DNA of 64,000 nt from assembly GCA_024233545.1 (NCBI GenBank), contig JACKPL010000001.1, forward strand, positions 124,001-188,000, given 5' to 3'. Every line of letters starts with the position of its first letter. Within the stretch, counting starts at the first letter, position 1. This DNA is from a bacterium (GTDB lineage Bacteria > Auribacterota > Auribacteria > Auribacterales > Auribacteraceae). The position numbers and the translations under genes are program-made. Below, in pieces: positions 27,572 through 35,545 of this stretch. Under the pieces are notes generated by a model. It saw nothing but the letters and a program-made list of their open reading frames with translations. It did not search any database and was not told the origin of the DNA.

Positions 27572-29230
27572 TCATTGTTTCCTTCTGTACAGTTTGAGTG
27601 TACCAATCTCTTTATCTAAAGAATACTGTTTTTTTATATACTGTAACAATTCCGGATATGCTTCCAGAGGGTGTGTGCCGAATCCCAGATAGTTGAGCGG
27701 TGCTGTATCAATGATGTATTGAGGTTGATTCGCCAATAGGTCGGAGAACAACTCCTGCCAGAATCTTTGAGTGGCAGTATCGCGTTTAACACCTTTCAAA
27801 AAAGGCGACACATCGCCGACAAGATAGTTGCATATTACATATCGAGATGCGCACCTCCTGCGGGATAGCGCATAAACTTCGGGCGCAAATCCCCAGACAA
27901 ACAGCGTATCGGACGGTTTTGTGTGCGCATTGAGATAATACGATGCCATGCGCAGGGTTTCACCGGATGATTCAGGGAGCAAGAGGTACGAATAGAGACG
28001 TTTTGTGCCGAATGGAAAGCCGGTATAAAAAAACAGCGGGTAGGCAATCATTCCGGTAAATAAAATCACGGAGCATCCGGTAAGGATAATGCGGGCGCAA
28101 AACGGATGAATCTCAACAGAACAGCATTGTTTTATTATTCCCGTCCAGAAAAAAGCGCATAATCCGGCAATGGCAGGATACACCATATAAAAATAATGCC
28201 CGGAGAAACGGAATCCGGCGGAAAGAGAAATAAACGAAACGATGCTCCACGCTATCCAGAAAACAGCGGTTTTATGCGAATCGTTTTTTGATATGTGCTT
28301 CCTGAAGAGAGAAATGCAGAATATACAGAATTGTAGTAGCGCTATCGCATAGAAAAGCGCTTTTCTATCCCAGTGGGTTGAGTATTCGAGCAGGTTAAGC
28401 GTTTTTTTAAAGCCGAATATAAAACCATTGACTATATCAATATCGCCGGTAAAAAATGAGGCGTTTGCGCCGAAAATATTGTAAAACAACATATCAAATC
28501 CGAGATGTTTGCCGAAAAATAATACACAGGGAACCAAACCGGCGATAAACCCTCCGATGATGACGCTAAGTTCAAAAAAAGTTCGTTTTATCGAAAATAT
28601 GGATTGAGTTAATAGACGATAACTATGAAAACCGCATAATAAAGTTCCCGTCAAGATTCCTTGCGGCTTGAACAAAAAGCCGAATGCGCACAGTATACCG
28701 GAAATGAACAGTCCGATTTTATTCGATTCCGATTTAAGAAAAATCAGTAGTGATAAACAGGAAAAAAACATGAGGAATATTTCTGTGTTTGCGGCAAAAA
28801 AGTTTGCTGGCGAAAACGATAAAACAGGCAAAAGCAGATAGAAGACAAAGCCAAGGAATGCAGTTAATGTACCTGAAAAAATGCGCATTGCAAAATAAAG
28901 CACTATGCTTGTGGCAATGACGGTAAGACAGGCGCATATGTGTACAAACGTATAGGAATGCGCACCGAATACAGAGGCAAAAGAGGCGTATAAAAGAAAA
29001 ATACCGGGCGGCTTATTGTCTCGGTAGGCAAAATCACCGTCGAGGAACCGAAGCGCAGTTTCACCGTAAAATGCTTCGTCGACAATCAGAGGCGGATCGT
29101 AAAAATACGGTTGCCATAGTGAATATATGAAAAAGCAGAATAGTCCAACTCCCAATAGTGTGCATATTCTCTTAAGAAATATTTTAGCTATTTTATTCTT
29201 AAAGAAAACTGCTTTTAACCGATTCACCAT
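27572..29230 (-). CDS. GT39/ArnT-type membrane glycosyltransferase
   Basis: A 552-residue GT-C protein with roughly twelve membrane spans. After the first span the periplasmic loop carries VDEAFYGETALRFL, with the Asp-Glu pair that is catalytic in PMT_2/ArnT enzymes, and DNKPPGIFLLYA, a hallmark of this family. The C-terminal globular domain contains the FVWGF.PEVY motif. Such enzymes transfer a sugar from a polyprenyl-phosphate donor to lipid A, protein or glycan in the periplasm. A good Shine-Dalgarno (AGGAAA) precedes the ATG. Donor and acceptor are not predictable. Confidence 0.85.
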   Translation of the reverse strand: MVNRLKAVFFKNKIAKIFLKRICTLLGVGLFCFFIYSLWQPYFYDPPLIVDEAFYGETALRFLDGDFAYRDNKPPGIFLLYASFASVFGAHSYTFVHICACLTVIATSIVLYFAMRIFSGTLTAFLGFVFYLLLPVLSFSPANFFAANTEIFLMFFSCLSLLIFLKSESNKIGLFISGILCAFGFLFKPQGILTGTLLCGFHSYRLLTQSIFSIKRTFFELSVIIGGFIAGLVPCVLFFGKHLGFDMLFYNIFGANASFFTGDIDIVNGFIFGFKKTLNLLEYSTHWDRKALFYAIALLQFCIFCISLFRKHISKNDSHKTAVFWIAWSIVSFISLSAGFRFSGHYFYMVYPAIAGLCAFFWTGIIKQCCSVEIHPFCARIILTGCSVILFTGMIAYPLFFYTGFPFGTKRLYSYLLLPESSGETLRMASYYLNAHTKPSDTLFVWGFAPEVYALSRRRCASRYVICNYLVGDVSPFLKGVKRDTATQRFWQELFSDLLANQPQYIIDTAPLNYLGFGTHPLEAYPELLQYIKKQYSLDKEIGTLKLYRRKQ

Positions 29231-29385
29231 GGTTTCCTATCTGTAATCGCTTGGTGGTGACGGGGAAAAACTATATCACACGGAAGCGTTTTCTTAGAAA
29301 ATAGTATTGAATCGGTGTCAAAGTAAAGCGGTTTTTTCTAATGACGATAATTAGTTCACCGGCAAGTGATATAAAAAGGAATACT

Positions 29386-30411
29386 ATGAATATGGGAAAA
29401 ATACTAATTTCAGGTGAATATATAAGTGCTGTTTTACTGATGATTCTTTTTAGCAGTGGTGTTTTGCGAGCATCCGGAGACCAAATTACCGAGGTTCCTT
29501 CTATCGATTATCGTACGGAAATGCGTTCATTTGTGCAGAAAATTAGTTCATATGCCCGGTCGCAAAACTCGCGGTTTCTTATTATTCCTCAAAACGGGGA
29601 AGAACTGCTTACCGCCGACGGAATGCCAACCGGCGCAGTAATCAGCGAATATGTGCATGCTATTGATGGAATTGGGCGCGAAGACCTTATGTTCGGATAC
29701 GAAGGAGATGACCGTGCTACTCCGGCAGAGGAAGAAGCGTATATGCAATCGTTTCTTTCTGTTGCACATAAAAACGGATTGTCCGTATTGGTAACGGATT
29801 ATTGTTCCACAACGGCGTTCGTTGATAAATCGTATGCCGGAAATGCCGCGCGAGGCTACATATCGTTTGCCGCCGACAGCAGAGCGCTTGATACAGTGCC
29901 TCAGTACCCTGAACAACCATATAAGGCGCATTCTGAAGACGTTAAATTGCTGAATAATGCACATAATTTTCTCTATATCATAAATCCTCAAAGGTTTGAG
30001 TCGAGACAGCAATTTATTGCGGCGATACAGCGTACCGATTTTGATGTGGTTTTCGTCGACCTCTTTTTTAACGACGAGATGCCGTTGACTGCTGAAGAAG
30101 TAGCATCGCTCAAACGCAAGCATAACGGAGGCGAACGCATCGTTGTCTGTTATATGAGTATCGGCGAAGCTGAAACATACCGTTATTACTGGCGCCCTGA
30201 ATGGATTGATAATCCGCCGGCTTGGCTGGATGAAGAGAACCCTCATTGGGAAGGAAATTATAAAGTGCGGTATTGGCAGACGGAATGGCAGAAAGTCATT
30301 GTTGGCGATGCTTCATCGTATTTACAGAAAATTCTCGATGCACAATTCGATGGCGTCTATTTGGATATAATCGATGCATTTTGGTACTACGAAAATAAAA
30401 ATCAGCACTGA
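29386..30411 (+). CDS. GH114-like (TM1410/MJ1477) protein with permuted halves
   Basis: A secreted TIM-barrel glycoside-hydrolase-like protein. Start 29386 is chosen because AAAGGA lies 7 bases upstream and a hydrophobic signal follows; the frame is open from 29341. Two blocks of the endo-alpha-1,4-polygalactosaminidase-like family are clear. Block A (about residues 35-165) has FVQKISSYAR, LIIPQNGEELL and VLVTDYCS. Block B (about 175-340) has CYMSIGEAETYRYYWRPEW, an NP.W.GNYKVRYW stretch and FDGVYLDIIDAFWYYE. In the proteins I remember, B comes first and A last, so the order here looks circularly permuted. It may cleave galactosaminoglycan-type exopolysaccharide. It converges on the cupin gene with a 10-bp overlap. 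Confidence 0.8.
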   Translation: MNMGKILISGEYISAVLLMILFSSGVLRASGDQITEVPSIDYRTEMRSFVQKISSYARSQNSRFLIIPQNGEELLTADGMPTGAVISEYVHAIDGIGREDLMFGYEGDDRATPAEEEAYMQSFLSVAHKNGLSVLVTDYCSTTAFVDKSYAGNAARGYISFAADSRALDTVPQYPEQPYKAHSEDVKLLNNAHNFLYIINPQRFESRQQFIAAIQRTDFDVVFVDLFFNDEMPLTAEEVASLKRKHNGGERIVVCYMSIGEAETYRYYWRPEWIDNPPAWLDEENPHWEGNYKVRYWQTEWQKVIVGDASSYLQKILDAQFDGVYLDIIDAFWYYENKNQH

Positions 30412-30671
30412 TCAAAAGCATAGTGTTTTCGGACAGCTTTTTTGATGTGCCATCTGCATTTCATCCCTTTAGGAAAAATAACATAGGCACCGGCTCCAAA
30501 ATGGAACTGTTCGCCTTGTTCGTTTGTCACCGTTACATTTCCTTCAAGAATCAAGCAGGTTTCTTTAGCGCTGTATTCCCATGGAAATGAACTCGGTTCT
30601 TTTTCCCAGACCGGCCATGATTGAGCGGTTTCTTTTTCTTTAGGCGTCGGCATACGAATTTCCGGTTTCAT
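30402..30671 (-). CDS. Small cupin (DUF861 type)
   Basis: An 89-residue single-domain cupin. The beta-barrel motifs are visible: SFPWEYSAKETCLILEG, in which Glu and neighbouring polar residues take metal-binding positions, then FGAGAYVIFPKGMKCRWHI with the conserved G..V.FP.G and a trailing His. These proteins resemble EutQ/ureidoglycolate-type cupins, and many bind a metal with no known substrate. AAAGGAG precedes the ATG. The gene stands alone between the GH114-like gene and the metal-uptake island. Confidence 0.85.
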   Translation of the reverse strand: MKPEIRMPTPKEKETAQSWPVWEKEPSSFPWEYSAKETCLILEGNVTVTNEQGEQFHFGAGAYVIFPKGMKCRWHIKKAVRKHYAFDQC

Positions 30672-30766
30672 TACGGTTCTCCTTTGTAGAAATAATTAGT
30701 AAAGTTATACTCATTATATAAAAATAAAAAAAATACTTGTATCTTTTTTGAGAAAAGAATACTTTA

Positions 30767-30785
30767 AATAGAAATCGTTTCTATT
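30767..30785. promoter_or_regulatory. Perfect 19-bp palindrome, candidate Fur/Zur operator
   Basis: AATAGAAA and TTTCTATT flank a TCG centre, making a perfect 8-bp inverted repeat that ends 26 bases before the regulator's ATG. Position and symmetry fit autoregulation by the Fur-family protein. The half-site ATAGAAAT recurs twice before the porin gene at 31.7 kb. Confidence 0.55.
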
Positions 30786-30811
30786 AAGAGAAGGCAGTAC
30801 GGAAATAAAAA

Positions 30812-31249
30812 ATGGATATCAGTATTGATTCGTGCATAGCTCAATTGCGGAGAAATACACTTAAAGTTACGCCGCGGCGGTTAGCGGTTATTACCATGCT
30901 CTTGGCGGAGCGGAGATATTTTTCGCCATATGAAGTCTATGAGCGTTTGCTCAACACAGACTGCAGTAGTGGACTGCCGTCGGTTTATCGGATTTTACAG
31001 GAATTTTCTGCAATCGGCTTAGTAACGGAAATAGAACGTTCCGACCGCCAACAGTATTATTTCCTATGTAAAGAGTCTTCGGGCGCTCATCATCATCATT
31101 TTATTTGCCGGATATGTTGTCGTGTAGAACCGATCAAGAAGTGTTTTTTTGATTCGGTAAAAAAACACATTGAAACAGAACTCGATGCTCAGGTTGAGTC
31201 CCATATTTTTCAATTGGAAGGGATATGTGCTTCGTGCAGAAACCACTAA
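30812..31249 (+). CDS. Fur-family metalloregulator, probably Zur
   Basis: A 145-residue regulator with the Fur winged helix in its N-terminal half (LKVTPRRLAVITML, LPSVYRILQEFSAIGLV). The C-terminal metal-binding half carries HHHHFICRICCRVE and a final CASC pair, giving two Cys pairs for the structural zinc plus a His-rich regulatory site. Fur proteins repress uptake genes when loaded with metal. Because a His-rich porin and znuACB follow on the same strand, zinc is the most likely ligand; iron or manganese cannot be excluded. A palindromic operator lies directly upstream. Confidence 0.88.
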   Translation: MDISIDSCIAQLRRNTLKVTPRRLAVITMLLAERRYFSPYEVYERLLNTDCSSGLPSVYRILQEFSAIGLVTEIERSDRQQYYFLCKESSGAHHHHFICRICCRVEPIKKCFFDSVKKHIETELDAQVESHIFQLEGICASCRNH

Positions 31250-31539
31250 GAAATTATGCCTTATTTATTGTCATTGTATTCAGCGCTGTATTGTTGTGTC
31301 AAGAAGCCCTGCATGATGAACGGAATCACGCCGACTCATATTCAGAATGCTTTGTTTGTGTGTGGAAAAACGTTATCAGTCATGGATTACCGTCCGTTTT
31401 CCTTTTCTTCATAGCGTTGGCATTTATCGGATACAATTCATATGTTTGCCATACGGTAAATTCTCTCTATTGTGACTCCTTCTTTTTTTCTCGGGCGCCG
31501 CCCCAAAAAAATAGCATGATAACAGCCTGCTTCTTTTAA
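31225..31539 (+). CDS. Small Cys/His-containing membrane protein of the metal island
   Basis: A 104-residue ORF overlapping the regulator's end by 25 bases. An alternative GTG start lies at 31234. It has two membrane spans (about residues 12-27 and 55-70). Between them lies a short extracytoplasmic loop, HDERNHADSYSECFVCVW, with two His and a C-x-x-C-type cluster. The tail ends in SRAPPQKN, resembling the RAPP ending of small DUF2946-like envelope proteins found near metal transporters. A role in metal handling is inferred from position and from the Cys/His loop. Confidence 0.6.
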   Translation: MCFVQKPLRNYALFIVIVFSAVLLCQEALHDERNHADSYSECFVCVWKNVISHGLPSVFLFFIALAFIGYNSYVCHTVNSLYCDSFFFSRAPPQKNSMITACFF

Positions 31540-31678
31540 GTCCTTTGAAAAACCCGTTTTATGGCGGCGTTTTTAAAAAGCGTTTGAGGCTGTTCGTAAT
31601 TCAAAGTATATCTACAGAGTATTTTCCGAAATCAGTGTTAAATATTCGGGCATAGTATTATGTTTCGAAGTATTCAGC

Positions 31679-31724
31679 ATTATAGAAATGTTCAATAGTA
31701 TATTATAGAAATGTTCAATAGTAT
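31679..31724. repeat. Two perfect 23-bp tandem repeats before the porin gene
   Basis: The units 31679-31701 and 31702-31724 are identical and adjacent. Each contains ATAGAAATGTTC, sharing the ATAGAAAT half-site with the palindrome at 30767-30785. They end about 10 bases before the Shine-Dalgarno of the porin gene, so they may be duplicated regulator sites. Confidence 0.6.
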
Positions 31725-31745
31725 TTAGGGGGATATAAAAAAGTA

Positions 31746-32990
31746 ATGCGCACACTACTTTTGTTTATATGTATTTGTGCAGTTTCTGCACGAAGTATTT
31801 TTGCCGCCGAAACGGCCGATGTAGCGGCATTGCAACAGCAATTCATGGATTTACAGCGACAGTTTACGGATATGAAAACGTATTACGATACTAAAATTGC
31901 ACACATGCAACAGCGTATCGACGAATTGGAATCAGATAATGTCGATGCGGCGCCGCAAACTGCTTCTGTGTTCAAAACGTATTCCGGAAACCTGCCTTCA
32001 CAGCTTCCGGATATCAGTGTGGTTGGCGTAACGTCGGGAATGTGGAGCGATAAAACGGATTTAGAAGATAACCATGATATCGTTATAAAAGAAATTGAAA
32101 TGGCTTTCCAAGGATACGTATATCCATGGGCGAGATACGATGTGTTTCTTGCTGTTGAACGGGAAGAAGCCGAATACCATACGCATATAGAGGAAGCATT
32201 CGCGACGTTTTTTGAGGTTCCATTCCCGTATATTGGTTCGGTGCCCGGTTTCGGCGCGGTGGTTGGCAAAAAATTTATTGATATCGGCAATGTCAATCCT
32301 GTTCATAGCCATGAATGGACGTTTATAACCCGTCCCGCTGTTCACGAAGTCTTCTTCGGTGAAGAAGGGCTTAACGGTACTGGCGTGATGCTGAGTTATA
32401 CTCTTCCGCTTCCTTTTTTCCTTCAACTGGATGTCGGCGCAATCCATATCGATGGGCATGAACACGATAATGATGCCGAACACTATTCGCTCGGCATAGT
32501 AGACGAAACGTATTGGGGGCGTCTCTGGACATCACTGGAAACCACACGAAATACAGAACTGGAAACGGGCATCAGTTATGTTAAGGGTGAAGGCGGCGAA
32601 AAAGACGAAATGAAAGACCGCGTGCAGGTTGTCGGCGCTGATATGACTTTCCGGTTTTTCGGCGAAGAAGCAAGTATGATTACGTTCATGAACGAAGTAT
32701 ATTATATGCGGCGCGATATTCCTGACGACAACATTCATCGGTCAGGTTTTTTCAATTATCTTGAGTATAAAGTAAATAAAACATGGAGTTTCGGCATGCG
32801 CCATGATTGGGTTGAAACACCGTTCGAAGAACGCGAAACACTCAACTACCTCTCATTTATCGCGCAGTACTCGTTCAGCGATATGTTCAAGCTGAAAAGC
32901 GAGTATCAGTATGATTTAGAAGAAAACAATAACACGTTCTGGCTCGAACTGGTAACCGGGCTTGGCCCGCATTCACATGGAATGCGATAA
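31746..32990 (+). CDS. His-rich outer-membrane porin-like protein of the zinc operon
   Basis: A 414-residue protein with a signal peptide (to about residue 20, IFAAET) and a short coiled coil (residues 25-62, QQQF/QQRI heptads), as in trimeric porins. A long domain of alternating beta strands follows and ends in aromatic-rich strands. Histidine clusters stand out: EYHTHIEE, VHSHEWTF, HIDGHEHDNDAEHY and the C-terminal GPHSHGMR. Proteins of this type are found beside znuABC and are proposed to admit zinc through the outer membrane. It is the first gene after the tandem repeats, and znuA follows after 15 bp, so it should be co-transcribed. Confidence 0.72.
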   Translation: MRTLLLFICICAVSARSIFAAETADVAALQQQFMDLQRQFTDMKTYYDTKIAHMQQRIDELESDNVDAAPQTASVFKTYSGNLPSQLPDISVVGVTSGMWSDKTDLEDNHDIVIKEIEMAFQGYVYPWARYDVFLAVEREEAEYHTHIEEAFATFFEVPFPYIGSVPGFGAVVGKKFIDIGNVNPVHSHEWTFITRPAVHEVFFGEEGLNGTGVMLSYTLPLPFFLQLDVGAIHIDGHEHDNDAEHYSLGIVDETYWGRLWTSLETTRNTELETGISYVKGEGGEKDEMKDRVQVVGADMTFRFFGEEASMITFMNEVYYMRRDIPDDNIHRSGFFNYLEYKVNKTWSFGMRHDWVETPFEERETLNYLSFIAQYSFSDMFKLKSEYQYDLEENNNTFWLELVTGLGPHSHGMR

Positions 32991-33005
32991 AAACGAAAAA
33001 GGCTG

Positions 33006-33938
33006 ATGAATATGAAGATAAAAATCATAGGGATTGTTATTTTAGCATCTTTTCAAATAATTGCATTCACGGCAGGCGTGAAAGCAAAACAATTAACGGT
33101 TATTGCAACCACTGCCGAACTCGGCAGTATCGCGGAATTCGTTGGGGGCGATTTTGTAAAAGTTACTCATTTGACCGATGGAAGGGATTATCCGCATGCG
33201 GTTGTGCCGCGCCCTTCATGGATAACCAAAGTGCGTAAGGCGGACATGATTATTATCAACGGAATGGATATGGATATGTGGGCGGCATCGTTGATCGAAG
33301 CATCGCGCAATCCGGCGCTTTTTTATGAAGCAGACGGGTATCTTGATATATCAAAAAGCATTCCGGAGCGGCTTGAGGTTCCGACAACTCCCAAAATTGA
33401 TATGTCAATGGGAGATGTTCATCCGCAAGGCAACCCTCACTACATGCTTGATCCATTAAATGCAAAACTCGCGGCGCGCGCGATTTCCGACAGGATGGCG
33501 TATCTTTTGCCGGAAAAAAGAGAATACTTTGAGGCAAATGCACAACAGTTTAATGCGCGTATCGATGAAAAAATGCAGGAATGGAATGAAAAGGTTCATA
33601 GAATACCAAATAAAAAACTGGTAACATACCATAAATTGTGGGCGTATTTTGCCAATCGGTTCGGATTGGAAATTGTGGCGGAACTTGAACCGAAACCAGG
33701 AATTCCTCCTTCTGTCCGCCATCTTCAGGATGTCATTTCGATCATTGGGAAGGAGCGCCCTCGCATTATTCTTATGGCGTCGTATTTTGACGATAAACCC
33801 GCGCAATTTGTGGCGGAACGAACCGGTGTCAAAGTTGTCGAGGTACCGGTCTCATTATACGCCGAAAAACATGTTACCAATTATTTTGAGTTAATCGACC
33901 ATATCGTTGAGCAGTTGCTTTTAGGAGCGGGAGAATAA
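33006..33938 (+). CDS. znuA: Zinc/manganese ABC transporter substrate-binding protein
   Basis: A TroA/ZnuA-family (cluster A-I) periplasmic binding protein of 310 residues with a signal peptide. The metal ligands expected for the family are visible in GRDYPHAVVPRPS (first His), GNPHYMLDP (second His), VTYHKLWAYF (third His) and SYFDDKPAQ (Asp near the end). It lacks the long His-rich flexible loop of E. coli ZnuA; only a short DMSMGDVHPQGNPH loop is present. Specificity is therefore zinc or manganese, with zinc favoured by the His-rich porin upstream. Next in the operon is the ATPase, starting 4 bases later. Confidence 0.9.
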   Translation: MNMKIKIIGIVILASFQIIAFTAGVKAKQLTVIATTAELGSIAEFVGGDFVKVTHLTDGRDYPHAVVPRPSWITKVRKADMIIINGMDMDMWAASLIEASRNPALFYEADGYLDISKSIPERLEVPTTPKIDMSMGDVHPQGNPHYMLDPLNAKLAARAISDRMAYLLPEKREYFEANAQQFNARIDEKMQEWNEKVHRIPNKKLVTYHKLWAYFANRFGLEIVAELEPKPGIPPSVRHLQDVISIIGKERPRIILMASYFDDKPAQFVAERTGVKVVEVPVSLYAEKHVTNYFELIDHIVEQLLLGAGE

Positions 33939-33941
33939 TGT

Positions 33942-34676
33942 ATGGATGCAGTCATAGAGCTTCAAGCATTGGCGGCCGGGTATGACAAGAAGGCAGTTTT
34001 TTCTAATCTCGACTTGAAGATTTTTTCAGGCGAATGCTTGGGGCTCTTCGGTCCAAATGGATCGGGTAAAACGACATTTCTTAAGGCTTTGATGGGGCTT
34101 TATCCTCCGTTGCGAGGGACACGGTCAATTCAGCAATCGGTACGGTTCGGATATTGTATGCAGAGGCAGGCGATTGACATGCTCTTCCCATTTACAGTAT
34201 TTGAAGTAGCGATGATGGCGCGGACAAAACAAATCGGCCCTTTGAGAAGGCCGTCGCATGGAGACCGCCAGATTGTTATGGGAGCATTGGAAACAGCTGG
34301 AATACGCCATTTGTCGGAACGCCCGTTTAACCGGTTGTCGGGAGGCGAACAACAGCGCGTAATCATTGCGCGTGCGCTGAGCATAGAACCGACATGCCTT
34401 ATTCTTGATGAACCGACAACATACCTTGATGTGAAGGTGAAAAAGGAGTTAATCTCTTTAATACGGAATATCAAAGCGGCAAAACAACTTACGGTCATTT
34501 TTGTGAGCCATGAACTTAATGAAGTGCTCAACATCGCCGACCGTTTTCTCTTTATGAACGGAACAGGCGATGTTACCGTGTGTGATAAAGAATCATTGAC
34601 TGAAACTTTACTGTCAGATATTTTCCAAATAAAAATCTCGTTGACAAATGAAAATGGCAAAATTGCCATTTATTGA
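33942..34676 (+). CDS. znuC: Zinc/manganese ABC transporter ATP-binding protein
   Basis: A complete 244-residue ABC ATPase. Walker A is GPNGSGKTT (about residues 38-46), the Q loop lies in GYCMQRQAID, the signature is LSGGEQQRV, Walker B is CLILDEPT and the H loop is IFVSHELNE. It powers import through the ZnuB permease. The stop overlaps or abuts the permease start region, and the gene is 4 bases from znuA, so the three are coupled. Specificity follows the binding protein. Confidence 0.93.
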   Translation: MDAVIELQALAAGYDKKAVFSNLDLKIFSGECLGLFGPNGSGKTTFLKALMGLYPPLRGTRSIQQSVRFGYCMQRQAIDMLFPFTVFEVAMMARTKQIGPLRRPSHGDRQIVMGALETAGIRHLSERPFNRLSGGEQQRVIIARALSIEPTCLILDEPTTYLDVKVKKELISLIRNIKAAKQLTVIFVSHELNEVLNIADRFLFMNGTGDVTVCDKESLTETLLSDIFQIKISLTNENGKIAIY

Positions 34677-34687
34677 GGAGAGTGCAT

Positions 34688-35494
34688 ATGTGGGAAGTTG
34701 TACAAGAACCGTTTTTTCAGATGGCGCTTCTAAACGCTTTGCTGACCGGTTGTTTGTGCGGGTATCTTGGCGTGTTTGTCGTACTTAAGAGGGTAGTATT
34801 TGTATCGGTAGCGCTGTCACAGATGGCGGCGTTGGGCGTAGCGGTTGGGTTTTTCATGGGGATTTACCCGCGTGTATCTGCTATGGCATTCACCATGCTG
34901 GGCATTATTCTGCTTGCGATGCCGTATTCCGAAAAAAACACATCGCGCGAGAGCATCCTAGGTTACATTTATGCGATGGCGGCGGTAACTGCTGTTGTAC
35001 TTATAGCAAAAAATCCTATCGGCGAAGCACATGGTTTGGACTTAGTGTGCGGTAACGTGCTGTATACAACACAAAAAGACCTTATCATGCTCATCGTTAT
35101 TGTATTGGCTGTAGTGGTACTGCATCTCTTTTATTTCAAGGAATTTATTTTCGTCAGTTTTGACCGTGATACTGCACAAACAACTGGCATCAAGCCGGGG
35201 GTATTCGAGTTTTTGCTCTATATATCGTTTGGCTTGATTATCAGCGTATCGATGCAGACATCAGGCGTGATGTTTATTTTTGCGTCTCTAGTAATACCTG
35301 CGATGATCGGACTGTGTGTGGCGCGGCATATATTCAGGGTATTTTTTTCGGCTGTTGTTTCTGCGGCAGTGTGTGTAACGGCAGGCTTTTACGTTTCGTA
35401 TGTCTGTGATCTTCCCTCGAGTTCGACAATAGTACTCTTTTATGGGGTGCTGTTTTTGAGTGTTAAGGGAATCACATTCCTCGCAAAGAAATAA
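34688..35494 (+). CDS. znuB: Zinc/manganese ABC transporter permease
   Basis: A 268-residue ABC-3 family permease with eight or nine membrane spans (the first in FFQMALLNALLTGCLCGYLG). The coupling region resembles the family consensus in LVIPAMIGLCVARHIFR. I prefer the ATG at 34688, which has GAGGAGAG 5 bases upstream, to an earlier ATG at 34673 that overlaps znuC. It forms the transmembrane pore of the metal importer. A strong bidirectional hairpin terminator follows immediately and closes the operon. Confidence 0.92.
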   Translation: MWEVVQEPFFQMALLNALLTGCLCGYLGVFVVLKRVVFVSVALSQMAALGVAVGFFMGIYPRVSAMAFTMLGIILLAMPYSEKNTSRESILGYIYAMAAVTAVVLIAKNPIGEAHGLDLVCGNVLYTTQKDLIMLIVIVLAVVVLHLFYFKEFIFVSFDRDTAQTTGIKPGVFEFLLYISFGLIISVSMQTSGVMFIFASLVIPAMIGLCVARHIFRVFFSAVVSAAVCVTAGFYVSYVCDLPSSSTIVLFYGVLFLSVKGITFLAKK

Positions 35495-35495
35495 A

Positions 35496-35524
35496 AAGGA
35501 GGCACATATGGTGCCTCCTTTTTT
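35496..35524. terminator. Bidirectional intrinsic terminator
   Basis: AAGGAGGCAC (35496-35505) pairs perfectly with GTGCCTCCTT (35511-35520) around a 5-base loop. A T run follows on the plus strand and an A run precedes it, so the minus strand also gets a T run. It serves znuB and the convergent PEP-CTERM gene. Confidence 0.9.
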
Positions 35525-35545
35525 AATATAAATCTCGAGAACCAA

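Noticed and set aside
29548..30246. 232-codon ORF on the minus strand inside the GH114-like gene
   Set aside because: Antisense to a well-supported gene, no family resemblance, no start signal.
31679..31724. CRISPR-like array
   Set aside because: Only two adjacent 23-bp units without spacers; no cas gene in the window.
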